This document shows positions 34,401-42,359 of a stretch of DNA of 64,000 bases, in pieces. Each line of letters starts with the position of its first letter. Position 1 is the stretch's first letter. The notes beneath the pieces were generated by a model. It saw only the letters and a list, made by a program, of their open reading frames with translations. It ran no database searches and was not told where the DNA came from. Made by a program: the position numbers and the translations under genes. The stretch comes from Prorocentrum cordatum (lineage: Eukaryota; Sar; Dinophyceae; Prorocentrales; Prorocentraceae), in assembly GCA_963575745.1 (NCBI GenBank), contig CAUYUJ010002719.1, positions 22,530 through 86,529 on the forward strand, in the 5' to 3' direction.

Positions 34401-37400
34401 TTCGGCGCTCCTCACTTTCTTCTCTCAGACGGGGGCCCAGAGTTCGAAGAGAGATTTGCTCGCGGCCTGGAGCAATGGGGAGTACTGCATCACGTCTGTG
34501 ACGCTAACTCCCCCTGGCAGAACGGCCGAGTCGAGCGTCACGGGGGTTGGATCAAAGAACGAATCAAAAGCGAGGTGGAGGCTGGTTCTGCTTTGCCCGG
34601 GGATGTGCAGGAGTTGGACGAGCTCATCCATGAGCTCTGTGCCCACAAAAACAGGTTTTGGCACCGGGGAGGCTTTTCGCCCATGCAGCTGGTTTTCGGA
34701 GAGAACCCCCGCCTGCCACACGAAATTTTGTCGGACGACCACATGGGCCTTCCCGGATGGCAAGACTGCTTGCGGCCACCGTCCGAACAGGATTCGGCCG
34801 GTGCGGAGTTCGCCCGATCTCAGAGAGTCCGAGATGTCGCTCGCCGTCTGGCCATGGAGACCACCGCTCGAGACAAGATACACAAGGCCAGCAAGGCCAA
34901 GGGACCGTCCCAGACCACCTTCAGTCCTGGCCAGTGGGTGTTTGTGTGGCGCAGGCTCACTCGGGCCGGGTCGCGGGCGGACACGCTGGGTCGCAGGCGA
35001 GACGCTTGGACGGGACCCGGGGTCGTGGTGTTGGCCGAGAGGGGAACGGTCTGGGTGGCGGTAAGAGCCCGACTATGGAAGTGCTCCCCCGAACAGGTGC
35101 GGCACGCCAGTCCCGAGGAAGAGTTCGGGATTCAAGTGGCCCAAGATCCACAGTGGTCCGAGCTCATGGCCCAGGCACAGTCCAGACGGGCGTCGGCTGT
35201 GGACGTACAGCGAGAAGGCCCCCCTCCCGATGAGGCTTGGGATCAACCTCTGTCGCCGGGGTCTGATTCTGCTCCTCAGTTGGCGGGGCCCGGGGTCGGG
35301 CCAGAGGTGGCCGAGCCTGTGGGCCCAGTGGGCCCCCCCTCCGCGGGTCGTGGTTTCGATCCCATCGGTGCGGGGCCTCCTCTTCTCAGGACACGGGGCC
35401 CTCGATCCAGACCATCATCGGCGGGAGGGTCAGCGGTGGCCAACGCGGGTTCCGAGAGGACACGACTTCCCTCGATCTCGGAAAGCGTCGAGGAGCCAGG
35501 CGAGTCATCAGGTATCGGCACGCCTCCAGGCGAAGGAGATCTCCAAGCGATCCCGGGGCCCGACGAAAGGATCCCCGGGGAAGCCGTCGATCCTCCGTCG
35601 GTCGAACCTCCTCCTACCGTGTCGCTGCCTCCTCCGTCGCCCCCTCCGATTGTGCCGGTCGGACCTACTAGGGCCAAGCTCGAGCAGCCGAGCGACGTTC
35701 CTCACTGTTTTCGGAGACCCCTGGGGAACGAAGGGCCAGGCGTTAGGTCCGCCAGCTGCCCGCCAGAGGTTAGCGAGGCCAAGCGGCCGCGAGTGGAGCC
35801 TCCTCCGGGCCTGGAGCCGCCAACGGCGGCAGAGGCCGACTCGGTTCCGTCGTCGTCTGCTGCGGCTGCCGGTGCCGCCGCCGCCGCCGGGGACAGTAGA
35901 GAGAGGAGCCAGTCGAAGCCCAGGGGAGAGCTCGTCGGACGACGGGTGGCTGAGATCGAGGCCCGGACCGAAGCTGAGGGCGGGACTTCGTATTTTGTGG
36001 AGACCAGCGAGGATGGGTGTTTCCTGGGGCTTGTTGAAAGGGTCGAGAGCTCCGGGGACAACGGGATCTTGGCGGCCAGCCGTGGAGGAGAGATTTCCCT
36101 CAAGCAGCTCAGTCCCGCGGAGAGAGTGAAGTTCGAGATGTCAGACGATAAGGAGTGGCAGAACATGATGGGTTCAGGAGCGGTGGAAGTAATACCTCCC
36201 AAGGAGGCGGAGGCTGTCAGGCGCACCTGTCCGGATCGGATAATTACCAGTCGAATGGTGCGTCGGTGGAAGCCGGTGGAAGGTGCCTTCACCGAGCCCA
36301 CTGCCAAGTCAAGATGGTGCGTCCATGGCCACAAGGACCCTGACACCGGGTCACTGTTCGTGTACTCGCCTACCCCTCAGACCACGTCAATTCTCATGTT
36401 CGTCCAAGTCATGATGAACTTGGGTCATTTAGGTGATATCGCCGACGTCAAAAACGCCTTCTGTCAATCGAACCCGATGCAGAGGACCCAGGGAGAGATT
36501 TACGTGGAACCCTGCGAAGGGATCCAGGTGGAGAAGGGGTCCCTGATCCGTTTACTCGTCAACGTGTATGGGCTCGACGATGCCCCCCTTGCTTGGAGGA
36601 AAACCGTGGTCGGGTTTCTGCAGAAACAGGGTTTCGTGAGAAGCCTACTCGAACCGTGCTGGTGGATCAGATACGGCCCCGACGGGGCCATTCTGAACAT
36701 GATCCTTCTAGAGGTGGATGACTTCTTCATATCCAGCAGCTCTCGGGAGACTCGCACATGGGTTCGTCAGGTGCTCGAGTCCCGGTTCAAATTCGGGAAG
36801 TACCGCGACTGCCGCGAGGGGCCAGTCGAGTATGCCGGGAGGCGTGTGTCGTTCGCTCCCCACCGGACCCTCATCGATCAAGAGAAGTACATACTAGAGG
36901 AGGTCAGGCCAGTGAGCATGGAGCGCGGGAGGCTCGGGCTAAAGAAAAACCCTCTCACTCCCGCTGAGTTCAAGTCCCTCCGTTCTCTGATATATAAGCT
37001 TAACTGGGTCGGGCGAGAGACGCGACCCGAGGCGGCCGGAGCGGCCAGTATCTTAGCTAGCAGGCTTAAGAACGCTACGACGGGTGACGTTACCATTGCC
37101 AATCGAATGGTGCGGTACTTGAGATCAACGGCCTCCAGAGGCCTCAGCATTTGGAAGCTCGACCCTGACCGTATGGCGTTTGCGTCTTTCTCGGATGCCG
37201 GGGGTGTTGGAGCCAACGAAGGACTCGTGGACGAGAGGGGTCTCCCTGAGGACCCCACCCAGGGCGCGTGGATGATCCTTGCCACGGACAGGAGCGTGCT
37301 GGATAACTGCGCCGTGAAGGCTTCCGTGCTGGGGTGGCGTAGTTCCAAGTTGCGTAGGAAGGTCTCTTCGACCTTGGCCGGGGAAACCCAGGCCCTCTCT

Positions 37401-37973
37401 GCCGCCGTGGCAGAAGTAGAATTTCAGCAGGTTTTGTACCGGGACGTGGTTTTCAGGGACGTTGATGTGAATGACACTTCCAGGGGTTCGGGACCTTTCA
37501 CGACAGTTCTCAGGAGGGACTGTCGATTAGGCGGCCGAGTGGATCAAGTTCATGTGGTAGACGCAAAAAGCATCTACGACACGATGCTCAAGGAGGGCAA
37601 CGCCAGCGCCCGAGACAGGCGCACAGCCCTGGATCTGGCGGGGGTGTGTGAGACCCTCGAGAGAGCCCGGGGCCACGTACGATGGGTGCCGCACGGCAGG
37701 ATGCCGGTGGACACGCTCACGAAGGATGACGTGAGCAAGAGTAACGCCGCCCTGGCCAATCTGCTGGCCAACGGTCGGCTGGTGCTAATAGACGAGAGCG
37801 CTGAGATGGCCCGTCGCAAGGAACAGCCAGGTGCGAAGGACCGATCCCACGCTGCTTCGAGAAGGACCCTCGACGGCGACTCCCGTCTGGTATCGTGGGC
37901 GGAGTTTGTCTCAGCCCTGTCGGCTTCGGGGTTGGCCTCCGGGACGACCTCTCTTCCTCCCTCTCCTTCTTAG
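28473..37973 (+). CDS. Copia Gag-Pol polyprotein frame of element C (3166 aa)
   Basis: The first in-frame ATG is 28473. Domains in order: Trp-rich gag (about residues 70-330); acidic region; CCHC knuckle CHNCKEKGHWHREC from residue 480; protease VDPGAGSDIVG with Asp 555 (Pro replaces the usual Thr/Ser); MEVFSPPRI 1582, CPPC 1639-1642 and FEHP from 1691, a domain of methyltransferase-like pattern; pre-integrase zinc finger H1864, H1869, C1898, C1901; integrase D1928, D1986, E2021 (D-34-E); RT motif A D2658 and EVDD D2749/D2750; RNase H D2908, E2971, D3030, D3080. All enzymes look active. Between about 31.0 and 32.95 kb this frame reads as Ser/Gly/Arg-rich non-protein while another frame is good protein, so the mature product probably switches frame or is spliced there. 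Confidence 0.9.
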   Translation: MPADDNDGVYATMGSTEQLPPTPAAAAGQPAGSGGPAVEQGDQFRAQLRDLVREVAGDTIGNAAGSTDTRPRGQPEEKDPWEDTDPWKRDKDGSDQWKDQSWQQREWRSRDQGWPGQEWQGQEWSSSQWSKGDFSDPPSWPGWAHYRLWKKSILRWNQGTDVQVWRRYEKLMKGFDWAMQAKFEDLSDDVITGGQWLNAVLRRMDAMAGEREGDDLRRAGRRALFECTRESKETLTQFVIRRDQQLAEAETHDIWMSTKLKGFLLEEGAGLSAQGQQNLRTLTRGSLDYDQVSWALRQLDYGSGERLLPGRTSSHPVLAAEVGRDSAGGQTLSPPPSSYPQQSFPTANPGVDEAGDDSYYDEDVEEGDDDSDDLSEGDVQAILAEIDDLDISEGEAEEVYMQMERQVKRTWKQNKDLKRAAKQDREYYGARPRSGAGKGRSRGKGRDARPGRGGGRREPEDRGARSGDAHRKKLMKITKCHNCKEKGHWHRECPHPPRDRKEASASRGLAGYTFDGCTDYPVISRDELQVLQRVQAEVRTTDVFLNAAVTQGLVDPGAGSDIVGLPSLNREAEALAKQGLCYVEVPRKFKAPKKARGIGGEARVIGTVLYPLCLGGVLGIVETTVLNEDVPHILSVNLLDFLGCTLDLPRNILSSSKLRRDISLQKLSSGHRMADIVCAVSGSLLAPTSALEKYPFLTATSFQLSAGERAPIMDETGDLSRYIITSVFIIVSGPRRPDGAVPEQFGVQGHGVLDIVPRAQTVRSSSVVASGSRVNAKAVQTDPTTVETVRARSRSRASGPWETLGKKVSRNLCRAFEHGAKDLVVNATRVWCLMARTLMVLSVAIGSSCSYQRRFQQRYSQHSQFVFHIHAGSHVRASFGSHRRVDGNSPGGPEEGHHRQGSPSDRGVPGTPECRVRRILRVVRPGHCKPRRGRRCHAPGDARDVEWPAAGAASSRGLSRFECGGCTGASGGAVPGDAQPGRECHSVRSRGLRRRTSRGPKDCPGSGRAQPQPGSTARASALAGSSGSNGVSPRTTPSSGTSWGGRCSSSHGTGGSNSSAARRTSSRGDRSWDRGASPGCGMRRCSVDRASSREATTETSAEARDIHCTTGGPMPPSTQSHQALRESMGKWLSLYGVRRKDCVDPSRPARRTRRRSATTSVSSGGSQAGCSQLPEDAPVPPGGPRLSIGGRGSDHGQSARGTPPEPPMAAAGGAGGHSSFRTDPVGSGSDDGCGDSGAQRAQRDPGGLAADLPGHPAHQEHAGDVRELRGKSGHSAGVYQWPCRRGEQRGDGTSADRVHGGEHRDSRHLHRPGDEYGAGEPSLADGRPVVRVAGRSGRDGQQWQRAAGAVGTTDGSAAGSTAEHAVAACSATSIASAAGRAGRSHYDGDNDDFSNNGGQSLLHTRGGESRSRLGGPERHERHQQLGPRDLGRASSEAERPRGRSLGLGAAFSRGGCAASVASGAKRCRSSCPCPLTSSTSPLPNPSLCFPIFLTEDEAPTPREPASQGAPAGFGAGKLPGRVLADFEGAEWLLGDTVNDDHEVSCPPRVRASLETMVSTPDDSGTAVLSNHALPRKKGTAFMEVFSPPRIAPRVERRGGALGPRASWDIAQGWDSRVSRDRKELWEALDRDDPELTWLCPPCRTFSIISRISQAVRDPIKWKRAIIEGINDLILCMEIASDRVTRNRYFAFEHPLFASSWATKVVQLVSSLPGVRGTRVDMCTFGLSVTRDGLNKKPTGILTNHPRFQEILEGHLCPGDIRHVLLEGKSRTSSAQEYPPAFAEAVARAVTEEWSGPRRPRPVTWAQYEEGDFPEGDEGLGHEEEDPEGSEDEDVPETRLPSSAKVSEPLPDPSETEKRLVFRLHVNMGHPCNRKFVRVLRAGGVKVHILRWVRDSFKCSECAERARSSSHRRVAMPRTFRFNHIVGVDLFYVPYQDKVLPYLNIVDHGSNLQICVRVEEPKASLVWRAFVSAWIRPFGAPHFLLSDGGPEFEERFARGLEQWGVLHHVCDANSPWQNGRVERHGGWIKERIKSEVEAGSALPGDVQELDELIHELCAHKNRFWHRGGFSPMQLVFGENPRLPHEILSDDHMGLPGWQDCLRPPSEQDSAGAEFARSQRVRDVARRLAMETTARDKIHKASKAKGPSQTTFSPGQWVFVWRRLTRAGSRADTLGRRRDAWTGPGVVVLAERGTVWVAVRARLWKCSPEQVRHASPEEEFGIQVAQDPQWSELMAQAQSRRASAVDVQREGPPPDEAWDQPLSPGSDSAPQLAGPGVGPEVAEPVGPVGPPSAGRGFDPIGAGPPLLRTRGPRSRPSSAGGSAVANAGSERTRLPSISESVEEPGESSGIGTPPGEGDLQAIPGPDERIPGEAVDPPSVEPPPTVSLPPPSPPPIVPVGPTRAKLEQPSDVPHCFRRPLGNEGPGVRSASCPPEVSEAKRPRVEPPPGLEPPTAAEADSVPSSSAAAAGAAAAAGDSRERSQSKPRGELVGRRVAEIEARTEAEGGTSYFVETSEDGCFLGLVERVESSGDNGILAASRGGEISLKQLSPAERVKFEMSDDKEWQNMMGSGAVEVIPPKEAEAVRRTCPDRIITSRMVRRWKPVEGAFTEPTAKSRWCVHGHKDPDTGSLFVYSPTPQTTSILMFVQVMMNLGHLGDIADVKNAFCQSNPMQRTQGEIYVEPCEGIQVEKGSLIRLLVNVYGLDDAPLAWRKTVVGFLQKQGFVRSLLEPCWWIRYGPDGAILNMILLEVDDFFISSSSRETRTWVRQVLESRFKFGKYRDCREGPVEYAGRRVSFAPHRTLIDQEKYILEEVRPVSMERGRLGLKKNPLTPAEFKSLRSLIYKLNWVGRETRPEAAGAASILASRLKNATTGDVTIANRMVRYLRSTASRGLSIWKLDPDRMAFASFSDAGGVGANEGLVDERGLPEDPTQGAWMILATDRSVLDNCAVKASVLGWRSSKLRRKVSSTLAGETQALSAAVAEVEFQQVLYRDVVFRDVDVNDTSRGSGPFTTVLRRDCRLGGRVDQVHVVDAKSIYDTMLKEGNASARDRRTALDLAGVCETLERARGHVRWVPHGRMPVDTLTKDDVSKSNAALANLLANGRLVLIDESAEMARRKEQPGAKDRSHAASRRTLDGDSRLVSWAEFVSALSASGLASGTTSLPPSPS
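30996..31015 (+). promoter_or_regulatory. Spliced-leader-like segment inside element C
   Basis: TCCGTAGCCAT followed by CGGCTCGAG matches the dinoflagellate spliced leader at CCGTAGCCAT and GGCTC.AG, with a 2-nt gap and two mismatches. The alternate frame opens inside it, its last upstream stop being TAG 31000-31002. It could be a fossil of a trans-spliced mRNA captured by the element, or coincidence. Confidence 0.4.
31081..32763 (+). CDS. Alternate-frame zinc-ribbon and coiled-coil protein inside element C
   Basis: This frame is open from 31003 and has its first good ATG at 31081; it lies +1 relative to the Gag-Pol frame and ends at TAG 32761-32763 (560 residues). It contains a hydrophobic N-terminal segment, Pro/Ala linkers, a zinc-ribbon-like motif (C245, C265, C268 with HYGNQW between) and a long helical region with heptad spacing (about residues 340-450). 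Ser/Thr and acidic segments follow at the end. Element B has the same ribbon motif, so this frame is the real coding one here. How it is expressed is open: frameshift, splicing, trans-splicing or internal initiation. No enzyme is recognised. Confidence 0.7.
   Translation: MQGVMSGLRSAVIVGLMATVQAGPKRATTGKAAQATEEFLARRNAESDASSESFDQATASLDEADDAMPQAMPGTSSGQQLEPPPPADSAGSSAAAAQVLLAGPFQGMHNPGGNVIQYDHAAFGVGQAEARRTARAAAGPSPNLGARPGPARWQAAAAAMGSHPVPLPPQVPPGAAAAAAAMVQAGATPPPPDGPPPEVIAAGIEVPPRAVGCGDAPLTGPAAGKPPPKPAPKPGTSTAPPADRCPHPPRAIKHYGNQWGSGSRCTVCGERIVWIPAGQQGGPGGDQPPPPSAAEAARQAAANSQRMLQYLQEDPGFRSGGAALTTVNQLAGLLQSLQWQLQEVPEGIRAFGQIQSVLDQMTAVATQALSVPSETQEGLQQIFQGIQHIRNMLGTFESFAESLDTLQESINGLVGAVNNVETALQQIGYMVVNIGTAVTSIAQVMNTGQANPAWQMGDPWYESPAGAAGTGSSGSEQPAQSAPPTGQPPAAQQSMPSQPAQPPQSHQPLGERDGLTTTGTTTTSATTAGSLYSIPEEESPAAGWEVLSDMSDISSSGPGT
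32896..32958 (+). promoter_or_regulatory. Polypyrimidine tract and AG, possible splice acceptor
   Basis: A C/T-rich tract (about 32896-32950) ends in CTGACTGAAG at 32949-32958. It lies just where good protein resumes in the Gag-Pol frame after the alternate frame has stopped. This is what a cis- or trans-splice acceptor looks like. No matching donor could be fixed. Confidence 0.4.
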
Positions 37974-38034
37974 CCCATCCTGTTCTTCCAGGGTGTCTGA
38001 CTTGCTGTGTACAGTTACTGCTTTATATACGGGG

Positions 38035-38103
38035 AAGCTAAACCTAGGAGAAAGCTTGACCCATGTGACAGGCTTCCTGATTTCGGTATTATAGGTTTAG
38101 CTT
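38035..38103 (+). repeat. 12-bp inverted repeat across the 3' LTR boundary of element C
   Basis: AAGCTAAACCTA (38035-38046) and TAGGTTTAGCTT (38092-38103) are perfect complements with a 45-nt loop that includes the start of the 3' LTR. No long purine tract lies directly before the LTR; the nearest is GGAGAAAG (38048-38055), inside the loop. The structure may help define plus-strand priming. Confidence 0.6.
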
Positions 38104-38247
38104 GATGATCTTTTCTGTTGATCATGTTGTAAGAACGAGTTTGGGAACTCGTTCGTTTCAGATGCAGCGGTCAGCCAGAGAGGACAGTACTGTCGTTTGC
38201 CGATTTGGCTCAAGGCAAAAGCATCCGCTCATCTCGCTGCTGCCACA
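38064..38247 (+). repeat. 3' LTR of element C (184 bp)
   Basis: It is identical to 28144-28327. Hairpin GAACGAGTT/AACTCGTTC is at 38133-38154 and the SL-like segment at 38201-38214. Flanking ACCT follows. Confidence 0.95.
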
Positions 38248-38251
38248 ACCT

Positions 38252-38519
38252 CCACCCAGAGGGCCGGTGGGATTTGCGGCTCGTGTTTACGATTCGTGGT
38301 ATGTAGTTCGTGTTTTGTGTATGTTCATTCGTGGTTCGTGCTTTCGGATGTTCGTTGTTTTTGGTGGCTCGTTGCACGTAGCGCGTGGTCTGTTGCTCGT
38401 AATTAGCTCGTTTGTGTTTCTCGTGGTTCGCAGCTCGTGGGTTTTGACCCGTGGCCCCTCGTCTGCCGAACTCAAGCTCGTTCCTCTCGAAGACGAATTA
38501 GCTGCACAAGCATAAACTG
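38252..38519. repeat. GTTCGTG-rich low-complexity tract
   Basis: Variants of TTCGTGG and GCTCGTGG recur irregularly through this stretch (for example 38282-38345 and 38390-38450). Frames crossing it have no domain. Confidence 0.55.
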
Positions 38520-38647
38520 TCGGAGGTCCGCGCGGATTTCTTGGACTGCCGCTGGACCCCCTGTTCCGTTCCCTGGCGCGCGGAGAGCGCCAGGGTTGCC
38601 GCCACGGAGGTCAAACACAGATCCGAGAGACCCGCGCGGACCTCCGA
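38520..38647. mobile_element. 128-bp fold-back element with 16-bp inverted ends
   Basis: TCGGAGGTCCGCGCGG (38520-38535) and CCGCGCGGACCTCCGA (38632-38647) are perfect 16-bp inverted repeats. Nested inside is a second perfect hairpin, CCCTGGCGC (38571-38579) and GCGCCAGGG (38587-38595), with a 7-nt loop. No clear target duplication flanks it. It could be a MITE-like insertion or a structured RNA. Confidence 0.55.
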
Positions 38648-41300
38648 GTGTTAATGTGTGTGTGTGTGTTAATGCTTATGCGATTTTGTCGTAGTGTATC
38701 CTCGTGAGCTTTTGTAACCCAGGCTCGCTCCTCGAACCATCCTCCAAGGGTCGCCCCTCGGGACCTGCTTTCATGGGACTCTTGTGTCGCTGTCTCTGGA
38801 AAGACGCAGCTCCAGTTTCCCCGCCGGGGTCCGACTCGACGAGGGGGGGCGCCGCAGCTGGTTCAGACAAACACACATCGCTGCACCCCTGCCCGCTGCA
38901 GGCGGGCGCGTTGGTGCAGGCGGCCGCAAGCGCAGGGAGCGATCTGGAGGTGGCAGCACAGGCAGTGATCGTGACGATCGTCAGCAGGACCTCGTTATGA
39001 TCGTGGCAGTCACAGTCAGGATGTTGAGGCAAGGACCATGTGGGGCTCACGGGGGTCATGGTTTTCTGGCCGCCCCTCAGCTCTAGATCTGCGAACTTGT
39101 GCATGGCCGAGACTCGCCGTAGCCAGAAAAGCACGTTCGTTCCTTCTTCGGCGTTCCTCATGGTAGCACGGTGACTGTATGTCCTACACCTCTTGAGAGA
39201 GTGCAGGACGCACCGTGGCAATCAACGATGTCCGTTGTTCGGTCGGCTCGGCCGCGTCGCAGTTGGTTACTTTCGGTCGGTTCGGTTCGGCCGTGTGTTG
39301 CGCCCTTGCTGCGTCGCTGCGCCCTTCTGGCCTGTCGCTTTCGGTCGGCTTCGGTTTCGGTTCGGTAGGTTTTCGGTTGCCCTGGCAGTGGTGAGACAAA
39401 GGGGCGGAAGAGGTCAAGGAATACGACCGCATCCTTTGCCACTGGGCGCCTGAACGCAAGTCACGGCGCCCGCTCGCAGGTGTGGCGCGGTCTCAACAGG
39501 AGCGTGCAGCCAGGTTCAGTATGCCTTCACGAGAGCCTCTTGGACCGTTCGCGGGGCGTCGAGAGCAGAGGAATAGGTTGGTAGATTGTGGGGGAGGGGT
39601 TTGAGATCTAGGCCATTTAACGAATATCGGTGTATGCGTGGATGTATGGTTGCGTAGGTGCATGCGTGGATCCCGGTTTGCGTTACTCGCGCACGTTAGC
39701 CAGTTATCCCGAATGCAGTTCATGTGTCAGCACCTACTTCAGGTCCCGGCACAGCTCCTACCACAGCGCCTTGCCCCTTCTACAGTTCTTATCACCTGTC
39801 ATTCTGCGGCTGATATGGCAGTTCCTTCTCCAGCTTCTACTACGGCGCACACAACAGGTCATGCTACAGCTCACACCAAAATGCGTACTTGAATTTCAGG
39901 CCCAGCTCTGGGCACAATTCGCATCATTGCTTAGTTCACTGGTCGTTCACTGGTCTTTCCACCTTTCATGACACGTGCGGAAGTCCCTACAAGGGCTCCC
40001 GCTTCAGCTCACGGTTCACATCGAATTACAATTTTCATTACAGCTCCCGGTACATATCATTTAGGTTTCGCACGGTACGTCAAAGTATGGCACATGGGCA
40101 GATCGTGTTCCAGTCCCGAGCACAATTGGCATTACAGGTGTTAATACGGATCCCGATATACATATTGTTACAAGCCCTACTACATATGCGACTACAGGTG
40201 GTAGTGTTCTTGCTGTCTACAAGTTCTACTAGAATTCCTGATGTGTCTATGATATATAGTTGAGATTGGCATTTCTTTATTAGCTTTCGCACAGCTCGTA
40301 CTACTGCAGCCGCCCGTACTTATCTGATTATGCTAGCCAGCATGGGGACCGCAAGCAGCGCGTGACTAGAATTCAGCTATGTGCAATGAATGTGGAGCAG
40401 TCGATGTAATGCAATATGCAATATATGTGGTGCGAACGTGGTGCAGCTCATGTAGAGCAGTAGATGTGGTGCTGTAGATGGGGTGCAAGTCACCCTGCCG
40501 CAGTTGAAATTGTCAACTCCACTGCTCGCGCAATCACCCCAGACACCCACCCGCAACTTGGTTTTCAAAACCAATGCGTCGGCGATTGCGATGACTGTGG
40601 TGCAGTATATGCAGTGCAATCTATGTGATATAAGCTATGTGGTGCAATATACGTGGTGCAACCTGTGCGGTGCATGCCATTAACTTAAAAACACTTAGAG
40701 TTGTCAGCCCCACTGCCCGCGCAATCGTCCCACCCTCCCGCCCGCAACATGGTTTGCAAAACCCTTGCGGCGGCGATTGCGATGATTGCCTGGCGCTGGC
40801 TGACGCGTCGCTGCGTCCGCGCTAGCACACGCAGGTTCGCGCACAGAGCGGCCAACTAGTCAGGCGCGACCGACGCGGCTGCGGTGGCGCTGTCCGTTGG
40901 GGGATTCCCCAGCGCGTCTCGCAGGCCGCGCTGACGCTTGCGCATTTCAGTGCGAGTCGGTGACTCGGGCAGGCGCAGCATCATGGCGACGTCGACGACG
41001 CAGACACGATGATGATTGTAGTGATGTTAGTGACGTCGACGGCCACGACGATGGCAAGGCCAATGACGGCGCCGATGCTGATCACGCCGATGACGATGAT
41101 GGTGCTTGTCTTGTCGGTGTGTGTTTGGAAGGAGTTCGACATGCGCGCGCGGCCGACGCGCGCGAGTGGCCCGCACGGCTTCATTTGACAGGGGTTGGCC
41201 CCCCCACCCACCCCCCACCCTCCCCCCCGAGACCCCCCGAATTGCAGACCTCTAAGGATCCACTGGCCCAAAACTCAGGCACAGTAGCAGTATGGGCCGA
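38648..41300. other. Non-coding stretch, no gene recognised
   Basis: Contents are a short (TG)n run at about 38656-38668, TCGGT/TTCGG-rich sequence at about 39235-39370, and irregular CACAGCTCC-like repetition at about 39740-40060. A stretch with GTGGTGCA-type units lies near 40390-40680. A ~90-bp segment near 40.51-40.60 kb recurs at about 40.70-40.79 kb (shared CGCGCAATC and GGCGATTGCGATGA). Open frames of 60-180 residues are present on both strands but carry no domain and no consistent composition. Confidence 0.5.
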
Positions 41301-41449
41301 AGGTCATAGATAAGTAAGAAATTGGTCTGGCGACGGATCCATCCCCATGCAGCCATATGCAGCGCAGGGCATGCGTTGTTCTTCATAAATTGCGCACCGC
41401 GGGGCAATGCTGAAAGATAGCTGCTGCGGAGCACGTGTGCACGGGTGCG

Positions 41450-41940
41450 CTGAATTCCTTGTGAGGCACGGTTCGCGTGATGGGTGTGCCGAATAATTCG
41501 GATATTGCCGCGCGAACGCGCCCATTGAGGCCGCAGGTGGAACTCCTCCAGACACGACCCGTGCGAGGCATGTTCCGACATGGTCGGGGGGACGCCATGC
41601 GAAGGCCCATTGGTGCCATAGGTAGAGCTCCTTCTGGGGCATGGCTCGCGTGACGGGTGTGCCGACATGGGCGGGGGAGTGTTGCACGAACTTTGTCTTT
41701 GGGCTTTTTGATGGCGCTTCTTGTGGGCACGATCCGCGTGATGGGGTGTGCCGTAATGGCCAGGGGTGATCGCAGTGTGAACCTTGCCTCTGGGGCCGTA
41801 GGTGGAGATCCCTATGGACCACGATCCGTGTGAAAGGTGTGCCGAGCTAGACGGGAGGGCGGGATGCGAACTTGGTCTCTGGGGCCGTCCGTGGAGCTCA
41901 TTGCGGGCCACGGTCCGTGTGAGCAGTGTGCCAAGGTGAG
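41450..41940. repeat. Tandem array of ~85-95 bp units
   Basis: Six copies of a block like CACGATCCGTGTGA followed by GGTGTGCCG recur at about 41468, 41561, 41645, 41729, 41823 and 41908. A GGGGCCGTAGGTGGAGCTC-type block follows in most units. Copies differ by many substitutions, so the array is old. Minus-strand open frames across it translate the repeat and are not taken as genes. Confidence 0.7.
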
Positions 41941-42359
41941 CGAAACGACGCTATGAAGCTTCATTCTGGAGACCATTTCTTTATTGCTTGGGGCATGACG
42001 GGCGTCATGGTCCCCGCCCCCACCCATGACGGAAGGCTCCCCCCCCAGTGCGCTCCTGGCACTGCCGCCGTGCGCATTGGGATCCGCGTAGGTGTCCGCG
42101 TAGGAATCCGTTTAGGAGTCTGGTCCGCAGTCGTCGTCGTTGTCGTCGTTCGTGGCTCGTGGCTCGTCGCTCGTCGCTCATCGTCGTCGTGCGCGCGGAC
42201 GCGGGTGGAGCCTGTTTTTTCTCTTATTCCGGGCCGATGACGGCAATCATTTGGGGGGGTGGAGGGGGTCGATGACGTCACGCTTCGCGCCGGCGGCGCC
42301 TGGGAATGTCTAGGATCAAGCAGTGGCGAAGCGTCCAGGCTCGCCTATAGCCCTACCAA

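Larger units (their letters stand above)
28144..38247 (+). mobile_element. LTR element C, apparently intact Ty1/copia retrotransposon (10,104 bp)
   Basis: It has identical 184-bp LTRs with TGTG...CACA ends and a primer-binding site at 28330-28341. A single uninterrupted frame carries gag knuckle, protease, integrase, RT and RNase H in copia order, all with catalytic residues. ACCT flanks both sides (28140-28143 and 38248-38251). LTR identity means insertion was recent on the scale of mutation. The element has two SL-like segments, paired LTR hairpins and an overlapping second frame. Confidence 0.95.

Noticed and set aside
39117-39125. CCGTAGCCA match to the spliced leader
   Set aside because: A 9-base match is expected about once in two windows of this size, and the following bases do not continue the leader.
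41252-41911. 219-residue minus-strand frame as a gene
   Set aside because: It spans the ~90-bp tandem array, and its internal repetition mirrors the DNA repeat.
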